44,995 nucleotides of DNA from Chara braunii (GCA_003427395.1 BFEA01000419.1:1136056-1181050); one strand, 5' to 3'; positions 8,475 to 18,960 are shown, counted from the first letter of the stretch. Program-made: numbers and translations. Notes: generated by a model not told the origin, from the sequence alone.

Positions 8475-11400
8475 TCACGAGTTGTGCCATTCCTTCCATC
8501 GTAGATAAGAGTTCTTTATCTCCGCAACTTTTCCTTCAAGCAGCCAGGTCTTGGTGAACTTTAACTGTGCTGCGCGCTGCTGCTCGTCGTCGTCTGGTAG
8601 GGAAAGTCTTGCCTTGTGCCACTTGCATAAAATCTCTGCCTGAATCAAATCCTTAGTTTCCGCCCAGACTTTGTCCCTCGAGTTTGACGTACCCTCAATG
8701 GTCCTGCCACATCTTTCCTTCCAGATGGTCCATAGTGTCGCCTTCCTGATCATTCCGAACCAGATCCTCTCTGTCTTGTTCAACTGGGTAGGGATGTTGG
8801 TCCAAAGGAGAAGTTGGAAGGGATGTTCGGGGAGGGGAGACGAGAATAGAGTCCCAGAGGGCCGATGCCCTTGCCCAGTATTATGTTGCTTCTCTGCAGC
8901 GTATTAGACAGTGGAGCATGTCTTCTGGTTCATTATCCGTGCATACTGAACATACATCTGAGCTGTTGGGATCGTTCTTATGTCTCCGGATGTGCAGCCA
9001 TTGATTAACCGGTAAGGCCACGTATGCAATTAGCCATTGGAGGATCCTAATTTTTACTGGTCTGATTGAACTAAATTTTTTCCATGGGATTTGTGGGATG
9101 TGGCTGGCATCCTGACCCATTAGTTTGGACCATCTGTTCTTGATTATGGGGTCCGGGTCCTTGGTTCTGAGGAATAGCCTATAGCCCAATTTGACTGAGT
9201 CGTCCTGTATGTGGGTATCCGTCTTGACAATTTTGTTCCTTCCTGGTGTCCAGGCCCATTCCGCAGGGTCAAATTCCAGGTCCTGGATTGCTGTGTCTAT
9301 CCTGAAAACTGTTTTGGGCCATGAACCCATGACTCTTACTTTCCTGAACAGGAACATATCGAGAACCACTCCTCCTACATCCTTGTTCAGAATGGACACG
9401 GACTTGTGCGCTGTCCGAGTGACTGGAAAGGCTGTGAAGATAGCCAAGGTTTGCGAGCCCTGCTGCTTGTGGGAGAATTGGTAGGCCTTCAAAGGGGACT
9501 GTTCTTGTATCTTGACCCCCCATTCCCCCGTTTTCCAAGTCGGTGCCTCTGTTAATCTTTCTTTCCATCCCTCCAGGATGCATCTGATGATTGTTTGCAG
9601 GTTCTCTTCACGCCGGTGGCATCCCTTGAGACGGGTGGCAAGTTCCCTTCTTGTCTTCGTCCCATATGTGAGAGACTTTCCAGATCCCGTGGTTTATCCA
9701 TGATAACCAACGTATGCCATTGGGTTTAAGCAAGAGTGGGTGATCACTTTCCTCTCTCAGAATAGGCCCTCACTCTTTGTTCATTACCCAGAATAGGCCC
9801 GGCATGTTTGCTGGTGTCGATACCGGAGCCAGCCCTCTTATGCTGTCTAGCGCCAGATTGTTCCATGCTGTTCCCGATTTTGTCAGGAGTTTGACAATCC
9901 ACTTTATTTGTAGAGCTTTTGTTTCTTGTTTGGGATCTATAATACCAAGACCGCCTTCAGCGGGTTTCCTTGTAATGTAGTGCCATGCTACTTTCGGTAT
10001 ATAATTTTCCTTGTTGGGGTCTCCTGACCACAGGTAAGCTCTAGCTTTGCGGTTAAGGTCCTTTATTGAGTGATCAGAGATTGTCCATATAGAAGTTATA
10101 TACCATGTCATTGAGAAGACAGACGTGTTGATGGCCAAAGCGCGACCCAGCAGGGAGGTGAATGTATTGCCCCATCTGCCCATCTTGTTGATCTGTTTGG
10201 CAAGCATGTTTTGAGCCATTTGAGGCGCATTTCTTGTCAGTCAGATCGAGAATCCTAAAGGCCAGGGCTTTGGCCAATATTTTATAGGGGAGAGTCACTA
10301 AAGAAACGAGTCTGTAGTTTCTTATATCTTTTTTTTCGCCCTTCTTGTAGAGAAGGGTAACCACACTACTGCTCAACAGATTCCCCAGTCCTCCTTTTTG
10401 CCAACTGTTGTGGTAGAAGTTCAGCTAGTCCTTCCCTAGGAGTGGCCAAAATTTTACCCCGAATTTTTTCGTCAACCTGTCAGTGCCTGGCGTCTTGTTG
10501 CTATTCATGTTTTGGACTGCGAATTGCAGTTCTTCCAGTGATATGGGCTTATCGAGAGCTTCTGACTCTTTCTGTGAAGTTGTTCCATCTAAGTCTTGAA
10601 ACATTCTGGTACGTGCTTCTCTGGTGTTGGGAGGTGTAGGCGTGGGGGTCTTTGTGTGGTAAAGCTCCTCATAAAAACCCTTAGCTATGTTAAGCATCCC
10701 TTCGCTATCCGTTAGTGTTTCTGAAGGGTCAACAAGGGTTCTCAGGCCTTCTATGCAACTAGATCTTGCATTAGCTTTCATTCTCGCAAAGAAATGTTTG
10801 GACATTGATTCACTTAGTTCATATTTGTTCATTCTGGCTCTTATCTGCAAGCCCTTCAGTTCCCACCATCGCCACATGGGTAGCTCTTCTCTTGCTTTCT
10901 GAAAGATGTCTGTATAGATTGTGGAAGACAGGTTGTCAACAAGGTTTACTTTCACGATCTTAAGTGTTGTTTCCAATGCTTGTTTCCTTCGCTTTCTGTC
11001 GTTTGCCATTTTCCTTGAGATTCTTGCTATCGTTTGTGAGAGCGTGGAGTAACTTTCTCGGAACCACTCCCATCTATCGTGAATAGGTAGATAGTTGCCT
11101 CTCATATTATGCCAACATTCTAGGACTCCCTCTTGAAAGGATTGGCTTAGTAGGAGAGAGTTATTCAGCTTGTGAAAGCTGGACCCTTTCTTCATGTATT
11201 GTTTGAAACTGATGATGAGCTCGATGGGCTTGTGATCCAGGCCCGCGTATGGTTGTAGCGGAAGGATTTCCGTGTTCTTGACTGTTCCCATTAGTGTGTC
11301 TGAGAGTAGAAAGTAGTCAATGAAGGAGAAGGTCATATGCTGAGCATGATTTTTCTTAACCAACGTGAATGATTTTTCCCCAGGATGCAGAGTGTGATAC

Positions 11401-12020
11401 AGTTCGATTAGATTGTGATCCAAGATCAACTTTTGAATGGGCACCGCCTCTTATGTCGATTGGTTGGTCGTTGCTCTGGAGATGCGGTCGTTGGATGGAT
11501 CCAATGTTGCGTTCCAATCTCCTACTAAAATGCATGGTGTCAGGGGGGTGATCAATTGACCAATGTTCGTTATGAATGTTGTCCTTTCGTAAGAGTTGTT
11601 CGGTGCATACACGTTGATTAGTCTGAATTCCTCTTCCTTCCATTTCAGATCCATAAAGAACCATCTGCCCTCTGTTGTATCTGCCTCCACGCCCACGATC
11701 GACCTTGCTGTGAGGAAGCGGGACGATACATTATCCCATGACCATACTTCACTTGTGATTCCTCCCATCTTTTTTGTTAAAGCTTTCCGGATTCTGTGGT
11801 GTTTTGTTGACGTGGTAAGGTGTGTCTCTTGTAGCAAGATTATATCTGCCAGTTTGTTTGTATGAACCGTCAGTCCCTTAATGATGTCGTTTAGTTTTGC
11901 TTCTTTTTCCCTTATGTTACCCAACCCGTTGACATTCCAACTTCTGATGACTATCCCTTGTGTCTTCCAGTTCACTCGCGCATCATTAACGTTTGCCCTC
12001 TTTCTAAAGATTTCCAACAT
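8475..12020 (-). pseudogene. LINE A ORF2 (APE endonuclease, RT, zinc finger), broken
   Basis: ORF2 encodes the enzyme that nicks target DNA and reverse-transcribes the element RNA. The endonuclease (12020 to about 11240) shows SWNVNGL, QETHL and GDWNATLDPSNDR with the usual Asn, Glu and Asp residues, then SFIDYFLLSD and GLDHKPIE after a frameshift near 11450. The RT N-terminal part runs to about 10425, with a break before SVVTLLYKKG (about 10370). Near 10236 the frame jumps from RILDLTDKK straight to MAQNMLAKQINK, so all palm motifs (FFDFEKAYD, FADD) are missing. The rest includes AYLWSGDPNKENY, DPAEWAW and the zinc finger CSVCTDNEPEDMLHCLIRC (CX2CX9HX4C), and ends KEWHNS. A stretch near 9700-9770 is also shortened relative to LINE C. 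Confidence 0.9.
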
Positions 12021-14285
12021 TGTGGCGTTTGGGCCGTGGTGAGACTGGTATTAAGGTGTTAAGGTTTTCATGCAGGGTACTGGTCGAGCTCCTCCATAGC
12101 GGATGTGGACTCATTCGGCGGATCCTGCTGTGTCTTAATGGTGGCGTCATCTATTTGGTAGTCTCCAATACTTCCGCTGGTTCCTTGGTCCATTGAGAAG
12201 GCTGACCTTGAGGTGACTCCATCATCCTGCCATTCTTCCATGTCATCCTCCGAATAATCACTTTTGTAGAACCTGTCCATATCCATAGTGAGTGCTTTGG
12301 CTTCCAAATCACTGTCTCCATTCAGGATACCGGAGCTCAAGAGTTGTCCTACCGAGGCCGCCAACAGTTCTGTTGGGATTCTCGGGCCCGCAAGGACACT
12401 ACATGGGATTGTTGTGACCGTTCTCCATAGTCTCCACATCATTCCACTCTTGAGTTGGGTGTTTGTTGGCATCTTGGTGATCATGGGAGAAAAGGCGTCG
12501 GGGCTGTGTCGTTCCCCTTCCATCTGCTGGTCCTTCTGTTTTTCATGTGCTGCTTGGGCGGAGCTGGTCTCCAAACAGTCATTGGAGTCGATTGTTTCNN
12601 NNNNNNNNNNNNNNNNNNNNNNNNNNNNNNNNNNNNNNNNNNNNNNNNTGCTGGTCCTTCTGTTTTTCATGTGCTGCTTGGGCGGAGCTGGTCTCTAAAC
12701 AGTCATTGGAGTCGATTGTTTCGTACAGTCCCAATGGGAATTCCTCCGTTACCTTTTCTTGAAGGATTTTGGCTACGTTTTGTCCTCCGTCCAACCTCGG
12801 AATTGTGAAGGGCATGTCTGCCATTCTCCCTCCTTCTCCAGATACCTTGCTGCAATCAGTGGCGCGTACCCATTAGGGTGAGCCTTGCTGATTTGCCTGA
12901 GGCCACCACGTGAGGTGCCTTACCATCTGCGATGTGCTGAATGAGCGTGAATTCTGGTCCGTATTCTGCGTTCAGTTTTTTCAGCTTCTCAGTTTGAGCC
13001 ATAACCACCACTGCTTCGTTTTCTAACAGTGATCGTGTGGATTCTTCCTCTGTTTCTACTGGGTCTGAATTCGAGACTGAGTTTGGTGGCTTTTTCTTCT
13101 GACTTTTTTTTTATCTCCACTTCTTCGGGCGTAGATCTTGGAAGAAGTCATTAGTGTTGAGGATTGTCTTATCCTTATCAGTCAGTCCTTGCTCTCTAGC
13201 TCTTTTGTTCTCTGCATACCTGAAGGCGGTATATTCCGAGAACTCCTCCGCCTTTTCCTTTCTTAGAGCCTCGTACATATTGTTTGATTCCTCAATTCCT
13301 GCGACTGTCTCGATCTTGCTGCTCTTTCCGTTTCTCTGAGATCTTTCTACATGCTTTAGGCAGGCCACTCTGATATCGAAAGTGTGTTTTCTTTCCTTTT
13401 TAGCCTCCTTTATGTAGTTGCGCAGCCATCGGAGGGACCGGTGGGAGTCGGGCCCGCTATCCGTGGTAGTTCCTCCAGACTCCCCCTTGTCCTTCCCTTC
13501 CTCGCTGTCCTTGGAGTCAGTCCCTGCGTCAGAGGAATCAGAATTTGTGTTTCTTTTCTGTCCTTTTGCAGGGGGCTGCTCTTGCCCCATTTCCTTGTCT
13601 GAATCCATCGCTTTTCTTCTCTTGAGACCCACCTCTACCTTCTCTTGTGAGTCTTTTCCCTCAAGCAGGCCTGTTGCTCTTGGCGGCTGAGCATTGCTTT
13701 GAACGCTGTTGGTTCCTTGCTGAATAGGTCCTCTGCCTGTTCCCGGATTGAGCCCAGGTCCCATAACAAATCTTCCCTTGCTTTCTCTTCCCTAACCATG
13801 CGGGAGTCGATCAGTGGATTTGTGTTAATTTTTGTTGGATTCCCCGTAATCTTACCTGTTGCCTTCTTCTGCCATCTGCTGTCTGCGGGAGGAAAAATGT
13901 TGGGCTTTTTGACTGTGGGCTCCCGGTCTGCTTAATGCCATACCCAGTCTGGGTCACCAAGGTTGTCATCGAAGACCCAACCATCATAGGTAGGGTCGAT
14001 GATGAACCATGTACCCGGGGCATCCCCGACCTCCACTAGCATGTTGGGGAGAAGTTTCCGTTTTTTTGATTGCTTTGGAAACTTTGGGCACCTTGGATTT
14101 GTGCCCCAAGTGCCCGCACCCCCTGCATCTGAAACGGACTGGAGAAGTTTTCGTTGAGACACTGATTTCGAGGACTTTGCTTTCGATCTGAAATTTCCAG
14201 ATTTCTGGAAAGACCCGGGGGTCATCTGTTATGACTTCAAGCAGGGCCGGCGACATTGGAACAAAATAGCCGTGAAGCGGACGGG
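12021..14285 (-). pseudogene. LINE A ORF1 (zinc-knuckle RNA-binding protein), broken
   Basis: ORF1 proteins of plant LINEs bind the element RNA. A knuckle CRGCGHLGHKS followed after a frameshift by RCPKFPKQSKK gives a CX2CX4HX4C pattern near 14080-14125. Upstream is a VFPEIWKFQIESKVLE segment. Downstream come an acidic, Ser/Gly-rich stretch (13764-13111) and a region encoding DGGQNVAKILQEKVTEEFP near 12780. At least one frameshift and the assembly gap at 12599-12648 interrupt it. A DUF4283-like N-terminal part would be expected but is not seen, so it is probably missing beyond 14285. Confidence 0.7.
12525..12722. other. Assembly gap (50 N) flanked by a 74-bp direct duplicate
   Basis: The 74 bases before the gap (12525-12598) recur immediately after it (12649-12722) with one difference (CTCC versus CTCT). 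This is what two overlapping contig ends look like when scaffolded with a default gap, so the duplication is probably not real. Confidence 0.9.
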
Positions 14286-14512
14286 CAGTTTAATACTCAT
14301 TATGCTTCAAAAATTGCAAATCTCCACTCCAAGGTTTTCAAACTTTTCGCAGACTTCTGAATCGCATTGAGGCTTGTTTGCAGGTAATTCAGGAAATTTG
14401 TTCGGAGACGACCAGTGTTTTGTAGTACAAAGCATTCAGGTAAAAAATACGTAAAATCTTTGCAATTGAGAACCTACGGGGGGAAGTCACTTGATTCCTG
14501 CAGTAAGGACGT
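14286..14512. other. No recognisable feature
   Basis: Right flank of LINE A. No homology or coding signal was seen. Confidence 0.4.
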
Positions 14513-14609
14513 CTTCACCCGAATAGAACGCCCGGTCATTATACCTGAATGCGGACGGAAAATTGCACTACATACGGCTATAATGACCCGGCGTTCTATT
14601 CGGGTGAAG
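14513..14609. repeat. 31-bp inverted repeat around a 35-bp spacer (MITE-like)
   Basis: The arms 14513-14543 and 14579-14609 are reverse complements with one mismatch (CTTCACCCGAATAGAACGCC at the outer end). The total of 97 bp would suit a very small foldback or MITE-type element, or a hairpin RNA precursor. I saw no clear target-site duplication and no second copy in this window. Confidence 0.7.
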
Positions 14610-15648
14610 GTGGTAGGCACCATTGCACAGCATGATTATTCCGGGATCTCTTCACATCCAAAATGACAGCGTCAGCAAATATCGGGATCACACAGGTAAG
14701 AAAGGAACTTATGAACACCTTGAAAAGGCCAGAAGCAATGTGGGTATACCATATATTTCATTTCTTGATTGCTGTTGGAGAACGAACGGAGCTGTTGCTC
14801 TGCGAAATAGAATGTGACTATGACAATAAGCTCGAGTTAAATTTAACCGCAGAAGGAGGAAAAGGAGAAGAAGGAGAAGAAGGAGAAGAATTAGGGCAGA
14901 ACAAACATGAACAGGTAAAAAAACACCTGTCGAAAAAACAGGTTCAATGGAGGGTAAACAGCCGTTGCTAATGAAACAACTTTCACGCCCCACAACCGCT
15001 CACCAAACACCATCAGTACGCATCCCTTGGCGCGTTTCGACTTGCGCGTACATACAAGTCTCATCAGGAGGATTCCCAACCACCACCTACGACAGTTCGG
15101 TGAACAGGCATGCCTCATCCACAGTCTTTATAGCCCACAACTATGTCTTAATCCCCCTCTCTTTCCTCTATCCCTTTCTTCTTTTTCCACGTTCTCACTC
15201 CCCACATCACAGCCATAATCCCTCTGCACACGACAGTCCAGTGTTCGTATCTTCATACTGTCCCTATCATCATCCATAATGTACCAGCCTTCAGGCATCA
15301 CAGCACAGCAAAACGGGAGCAGACTTCCATCATCGTATCCGTGCTCCCCCAATCAATGAAAAGGAGCAAGCCTCGCCTGCCATCAAAATATACGCACAGC
15401 ATCCTCTGTCAAGAACCTCAGCGGACTACTGGCACCCTCGCTGCCCAAAAAACTGGTTCAGCTGGGCACACCCGTTCTACTGCACACTGGGCCCAGTCCG
15501 GTGTACTGGGAACCTCTGCCCCACTAGTCTGAACCGATGCCCAAAAGCACAGACCTACTCACACTCCCCAGGACATAGTACCAGGTATACCTGGTGCCCA
15601 AAAACTTCAAAAACGGTCCGCTCGATCCTGCTCACCCCTGGATTCTTC
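14610..15648. other. No gene recognised; local GA-rich and CT-rich tracts
   Basis: A GGAGAAGAA-type purine tract lies at about 14855-14890, and a pyrimidine-rich tract at about 15155-15200. A short hairpin (ACAGGT/ACCTGT) is near 14913. Open frames are short and without domains. Confidence 0.5.
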
Positions 15649-15966
15649 TTTTTTTTTTTTTTTTTTTCTTTGTTTGAGTCATTTCATTATTCGATTGAAA
15701 ACCAGGGCTGGGGACCTCACAATTCCACTCGGGGTTATCTTGGCAGCATTAGCCAGTTTTGCTTATGGTGAAATCAGAAAAAAAATAAAAAAATGCAGTT
15801 CCCTAAAAACGAAAGACCGAAGAAATAGAGCCTGATAATGATCGAAAAAGGGGTTCACCAAGGATCTAGTCTTAGCAGCTTGAAAATCCCCCCTCCTGGA
15901 CAGTCAGCTATCCCCATCTCCCTAACCTGAACTCTCCTTTTTTCTCCCCTGGCTAAGTAAAGTTGC

Positions 15967-15981
15967 TTAAACCCTAAACCC
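15967..15981 (-). repeat. Telomere-type motif in LINE E 3' UTR
   Basis: The minus strand reads GGGTTTAGGGTTTAA, two units of the plant telomere repeat, about 200 nt after the ORF2 stop. Its complement contains the plant telo-box AAACCCTAA. Confidence 0.85.
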
Positions 15982-16174
15982 TTCTTCCCCTTCCTTCCTC
16001 CTGTCTTCGTTCTATCCTATCTTTCTGCTTCCCTCTCTTTCTGCTTCTCATTTGCAAAGATTCTTTAAATGATATTAATGTTTACTTTTCTTACCACTTG
16101 TCCCGTAGTGTCATCTTACTCTAGTTTAATCCTTCTATTCTCCAATTAAATATCGATTTGGAACCCTGCAAACT

Positions 16175-16735
16175 AGCCACTACTTTCTCCTGTCCCAGCA
16201 CCTTTTGGATGAAGTTGGCAAATGGTGTTTTTGAGCCTGTTCAGGTCTTTGCCGAATTTGCGTCTGTACCCTCCACCATTGCTCGCGGATGTCCGTTTCC
16301 AGGAGATTAAGGAGGGTCTCTCTTGCCTCGCTTCTGTGCATTGGCCGTTTATCAATGGTAACTTGGCACCGTCGCTTCCAAACAGTCCAGAGGCTGTATT
16401 CCCTTATCAGCTGAAACATTTGTTTTTCATATTTTTTCCATTCTCTTGGGAGATCGATTCCTAACAGCCTGGTGGTCTTGCTGTCAGGGAAGGGGGTTGT
16501 TGAGATTTGTGCCCAGAGGTTCTGGGCCTTTTCCCATAATTATCTTTCCTCCTGGCCTGACAAGAGGCTCCATGCTTGACACACTGCGCACTGCGCGTTG
16601 GCGGGGTCTCTCTGTGCTAGGCTCCTCCTCTCATTTAGCCATTTGTTCACCGGGAGTGCCACGTGAGCTATTAGCCACTGCATGATCCTGACCCTGCCAA
16701 TGCGGATCTTATTAACCAGCTGCCAACTTTTATTT
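16175..16735 (-). pseudogene. LINE E ORF2 C-terminal remnant
   Basis: The frame encodes IRIGRVRIMQWLIAHVALPV followed by NEWLNERR, close to the RIRSLQWLI...LPVNQWL segment of LINEs A and C. After a shortened zinc-finger zone (CAVCQ) come LWTVWKRRCQVTID and MHRSEARETLLNLLETDI. Frame changes occur near 16420-16450. Only the last fifth of an ORF2 is present, the usual outcome of incomplete reverse transcription. Confidence 0.75.
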
Positions 16736-17080
16736 CATTTTTTTTTCCATTTTTTTCATTTCCATTTTCCCGCTTCCGCCTATGGTACGCACCACCCCCC
16801 GCCCCCCCCCTCGTCCTTTTACGTACCAGATAAGTCACACCGTCACAAATCCAAGGCTTCCGCTTTCCAACAGCTATTCCAAAGGGTTCAAAAACGCAGT
16901 ACAGATTACCATTGCAATGAGACAAGCACCCCTTATCGGGTTGTTCCTGAGGCATCCGTATCCCCACTTTTTTTCTTACCTCCCGCTCAGCATCAGTGTA
17001 TGCGAGCGGTGGGGGTACCCTTGCGAGATTCAAGATCGCCAGTGACCGCCCACCACCTTGGCGAACCTAGCCAAGGAACC
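16736..17080. other. No recognisable gene
   Basis: T-rich then C-rich sequence, running into the GAA microsatellite. No domain is visible in either strand. Confidence 0.45.
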
Positions 17081-17159
17081 GAAGAAGAAGAAGAAGAAGA
17101 AGAAGAAGAAGAAGAAGAAGAAGAAGAAGAAGAAGAAGAAGAAGAAGAAGAAGAAGAAA
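17081..17159. repeat. (GAA)n microsatellite
   Basis: About 26 GAA/AAG units. A 166-codon frame across it consists partly of the resulting poly-Glu and is not accepted as a gene. Confidence 0.95.
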
Positions 17160-17162
17160 GGA

Positions 17163-17449
17163 CTGGGAAAGCCTTCTCGTGACGGATGACTATGTGGATG
17201 TGGAGATGGACCACAAAAGAACAATGAGGATGCAATACAAGTCGACGTTGACACATAGATTGCGTAAACATATCGGATCAGAGACCAAGATCATAGCGAA
17301 GTTGGGCTGGGAAAGTCTTCTCGTGACGGATGACAATGTGGATGTGGAGATGGACCACAAAAGGACAATGAGGATGCAATACAAGTCGACGTTGACACAT
17401 AGATTGCGTAAACATATCGGATCAGAGACCAAGATCATAGCGAAGTTGG
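17163..17449 (+). repeat. Tandem duplication, 144-bp period
   Basis: Copy 1 begins CTGGGAAAGCCTTCTCGTG at 17163, and copy 2 begins CTGGGAAAGTCTTCTCGTG at 17307 and ends near 17449. Only a few substitutions separate them. The period equals 48 codons, so both copies stay open in one frame (17179-17481); the encoded sequence is unrecognised. Confidence 0.9.
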
Positions 17450-17507
17450 TTCCTCCTTTCACATCAAGATGCAAACAATGATGCTTCACCACTCGTTACG
17501 TCGGCTT

Positions 17508-17552
17508 GCATTTGCATGCTCGTTGTCCTGTTGTGGTCCATCTGCACATACT
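17508..17552 (-). repeat. Inverted partial copy of the 144-bp unit
   Basis: The plus-strand words GTTGTCCTGTTGTGGTCCAT resemble the reverse complement of the unit around its ATGGACCACAAAAGGACAAT part. A direct remnant (CAGTCTTTTCGTGACGAATG) follows at about 17570, so the unit was also copied in inverted form. Confidence 0.6.
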
Positions 17553-17675
17553 TACATAAAGGACCGGGACAGTCTTTTCGTGACGAATGACTCAAAACTA
17601 CACGTAGACAAACGGTTAACAGAAAAGAAACAGTACACTGCACCGCTCAGCATTGTGCTGAACAAAGCGCGCCAA

Positions 17676-18022
17676 GAGTGGACGGTCTCTCCAAAGAATC
17701 TTGGGTATAATATGGGCATATAGGGAGGGACCTCTGCAAGAGATAGCCAGCAGTCAGTGAAGGTGAGGCTAGACTGCTCAATATGTATAAAGTACTATAG
17801 GGTAATATTATGAGTAAAATGTATTACACATAAACTTGAATCAAAGCAAAATGTAATTCATTCAGTTGGAGAGACCGTCCACTCCTAATATTACTCAGAA
17901 TATTACCCTATAGTACCCTATAGGGTACTATAGGGTAATATTACCCATAGTACCCTATACGATGAACGACAGCCATAAACTTGAATCAAAGCAAAATGTA
18001 ATATGGCTGTCACTCATCGTAT
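17676..18022. repeat. Cluster of nested palindromes and inverted repeats
   Basis: Four structures overlap. A 17-bp perfect inverted repeat occupies 17676-17692 and 17868-17884. A perfect 44-bp palindrome at 17899-17942 is centred on CCCTATAGGG. A 20-bp inverted repeat with two mismatches lies at 17958-17977 and 18003-18022. A 29-bp direct repeat (17829-17857 and 17974-18002) forms the centre of that last hairpin. Part of the palindrome word (ACTATAGGGTAATATTATGA) also occurs at about 17793. No coding sequence is present. Confidence 0.85.
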
Positions 18023-18141
18023 TAGATACGAACCACAGTTCATTTGACCGAGTGATTCTAAATCACTTGCCGGGCAGTTGAGCCCTCAACAGTCTGCAGA
18101 TTCAGCAACTGCAACTCTAAGCAACAGGCCTTACAAGCCAT

Positions 18142-18164
18142 CCATCATCATCATCATCATCATC
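18142..18164. repeat. Short (ATC)n microsatellite
   Basis: About seven ATC units, with further scattered ATC triplets to 18240. Confidence 0.8.
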
Positions 18165-18280
18165 GCAGCATGTACTTCGCTCTCATCACGATGATGATGA
18201 TCATCATCATTGCCATAATTAACATCGCCATTTCACCATCATCACCAACAAGGTCCAACGTCACCATCTCATCACAGCAA

Positions 18281-18383
18281 TTTGTACCACCATTTCTCGA
18301 TCTCTGTGTGTCATCCTTGCGCAGGGACCATGCTAATCTTCTTTCTCTGTATCGTTCCACTTCTAACGGATGTCCCGAACGAC
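18281..18383 (-). pseudogene. U6 snRNA pseudogene
   Basis: The minus strand carries GTTCGGGACATCCG, GTGGAACGATACAGAGA, GAAGATTAGCATGG, CCCTGCGCAAGGATGACACA and ATCGAGAAATGG in U6 order. The ACAGAGA box is intact, but four extra bases (AAGA) follow it. Other changes include AGAAGTGG for AAAATTGG and ACAGAGATCGAG for ACGCATAAATCGAG. The 3' oligo-T terminator is absent, and no TATA element is evident upstream. Confidence 0.85.
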
Positions 18384-18534
18384 TCACAGAATGTATTTCA
18401 TTCTCAAGCAGTTGCAAATTTTCGGAATTGGTGCTATGGAATGAATGAAAAAGGAGGTTGACCAGGAGTAGGGAGTGGAGATTTAACGGAAGGATCATGG
18501 ATTAGCAACATAGTACCTTACGAGTAAGTTGAAT

Positions 18535-18600
18535 TGCGTTCGGATAGTGGTTAACGCGTTGCCACACCAGCAACTCCGAGAACTTGACACCTGGTTTCTT
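18535..18600 (+). other. Weak tRNA-like sequence
   Basis: GATAGTGGTTAACGCGTTG resembles a tRNA D-arm with A-box. A later GAACTTGACACC is only a poor B-box. It may be a decayed tRNA-derived SINE. Confidence 0.25.
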
Positions 18601-18759
18601 TGGATGCAAAACATATGAAGACAGAAAAAGGAAAGAAAAACAAATATGATCAGACAGGACAGGCCAGATTGCACATAAAGAAGGACAAAAAGAAATAAGG
18701 CAATGAGGAGGGGCTTTGGTGGATCGTGGTCAGTCTAGTACAGTGCTGTTTACAAGTCA

Positions 18760-18960
18760 TCAATGCTGGTTCTATAGGGAAACTACTTGCTGGCTACATC
18801 ATAAGCAAAACTGGCTAAGACTGCCAAGATAACCCCGGGTAGAATTGTGAGGTCCCCCCGGCCTCGATTTCCAAGCTATTAATGAAATGATTCGTCTTTT
18901 TAACTTTTTTGAAGTTTTTCCTTAAAAGTTAAAAAAAGAAAAGAAAAAAAAAGGCCGTGA
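18760..18960 (+). mobile_element. Solitary LINE E-type 3' end
   Basis: Matches the LINE E tail: AAGCAAAACTGGCTAA, GCCAAGATAACCCC, GAATTGTGAGGTCCCC and AATGAAATGA occur in the same order on the opposite strand of 15700-15770. It ends in an A-rich tract (about 18918-18952). Extreme 5' truncation left only the tail. Confidence 0.75.

Larger units (their letters stand above)
8058..14285 (-). mobile_element. LINE A: near full-length, inactive non-LTR retrotransposon
   Basis: In minus-strand order the element has ORF1 with a zinc knuckle (about 14285-12021), ORF2 with APE endonuclease, RT and C-terminal zinc finger (12020-8475), a 3' tail and poly(A) (8260-8058). It is the most complete element of the window at about 6.2 kb. 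ORF1 upstream of 14256 seems cut, so the 5' end is probably lost. Frameshifts, stops and an RT-core deletion make it inactive. No convincing target-site duplication was found. Ambiguous bases at 8077, 8082 and 8091 sit in the tail. Confidence 0.9.
15649..16735 (-). mobile_element. LINE E: 5'-truncated, C-terminal end and 3' UTR
   Basis: The minus strand starts at about 16735 with the LINE C-terminal region, stops near 16180, continues through a 3' UTR and ends in an A-rich run (T-rich on plus, 15649-15668). The terminal sequence (GCAAAACTGGCTAA, GCCAAGATAACCCC, GAATTGTGAGGTCCCC) recurs on the plus strand at 18776-18915. This tail differs from that of LINE A/C/D, so E is another subfamily. Confidence 0.8.

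Noticed and set aside
12288-12808. Plus-strand ORFs across the N gap
   Set aside because: They read through N and through the probable false duplication, antisense to LINE A ORF1.
16682-17182. 166-codon ORF with long poly-Glu
   Set aside because: The poly-Glu is the GAA microsatellite. Upstream codons are low complexity.
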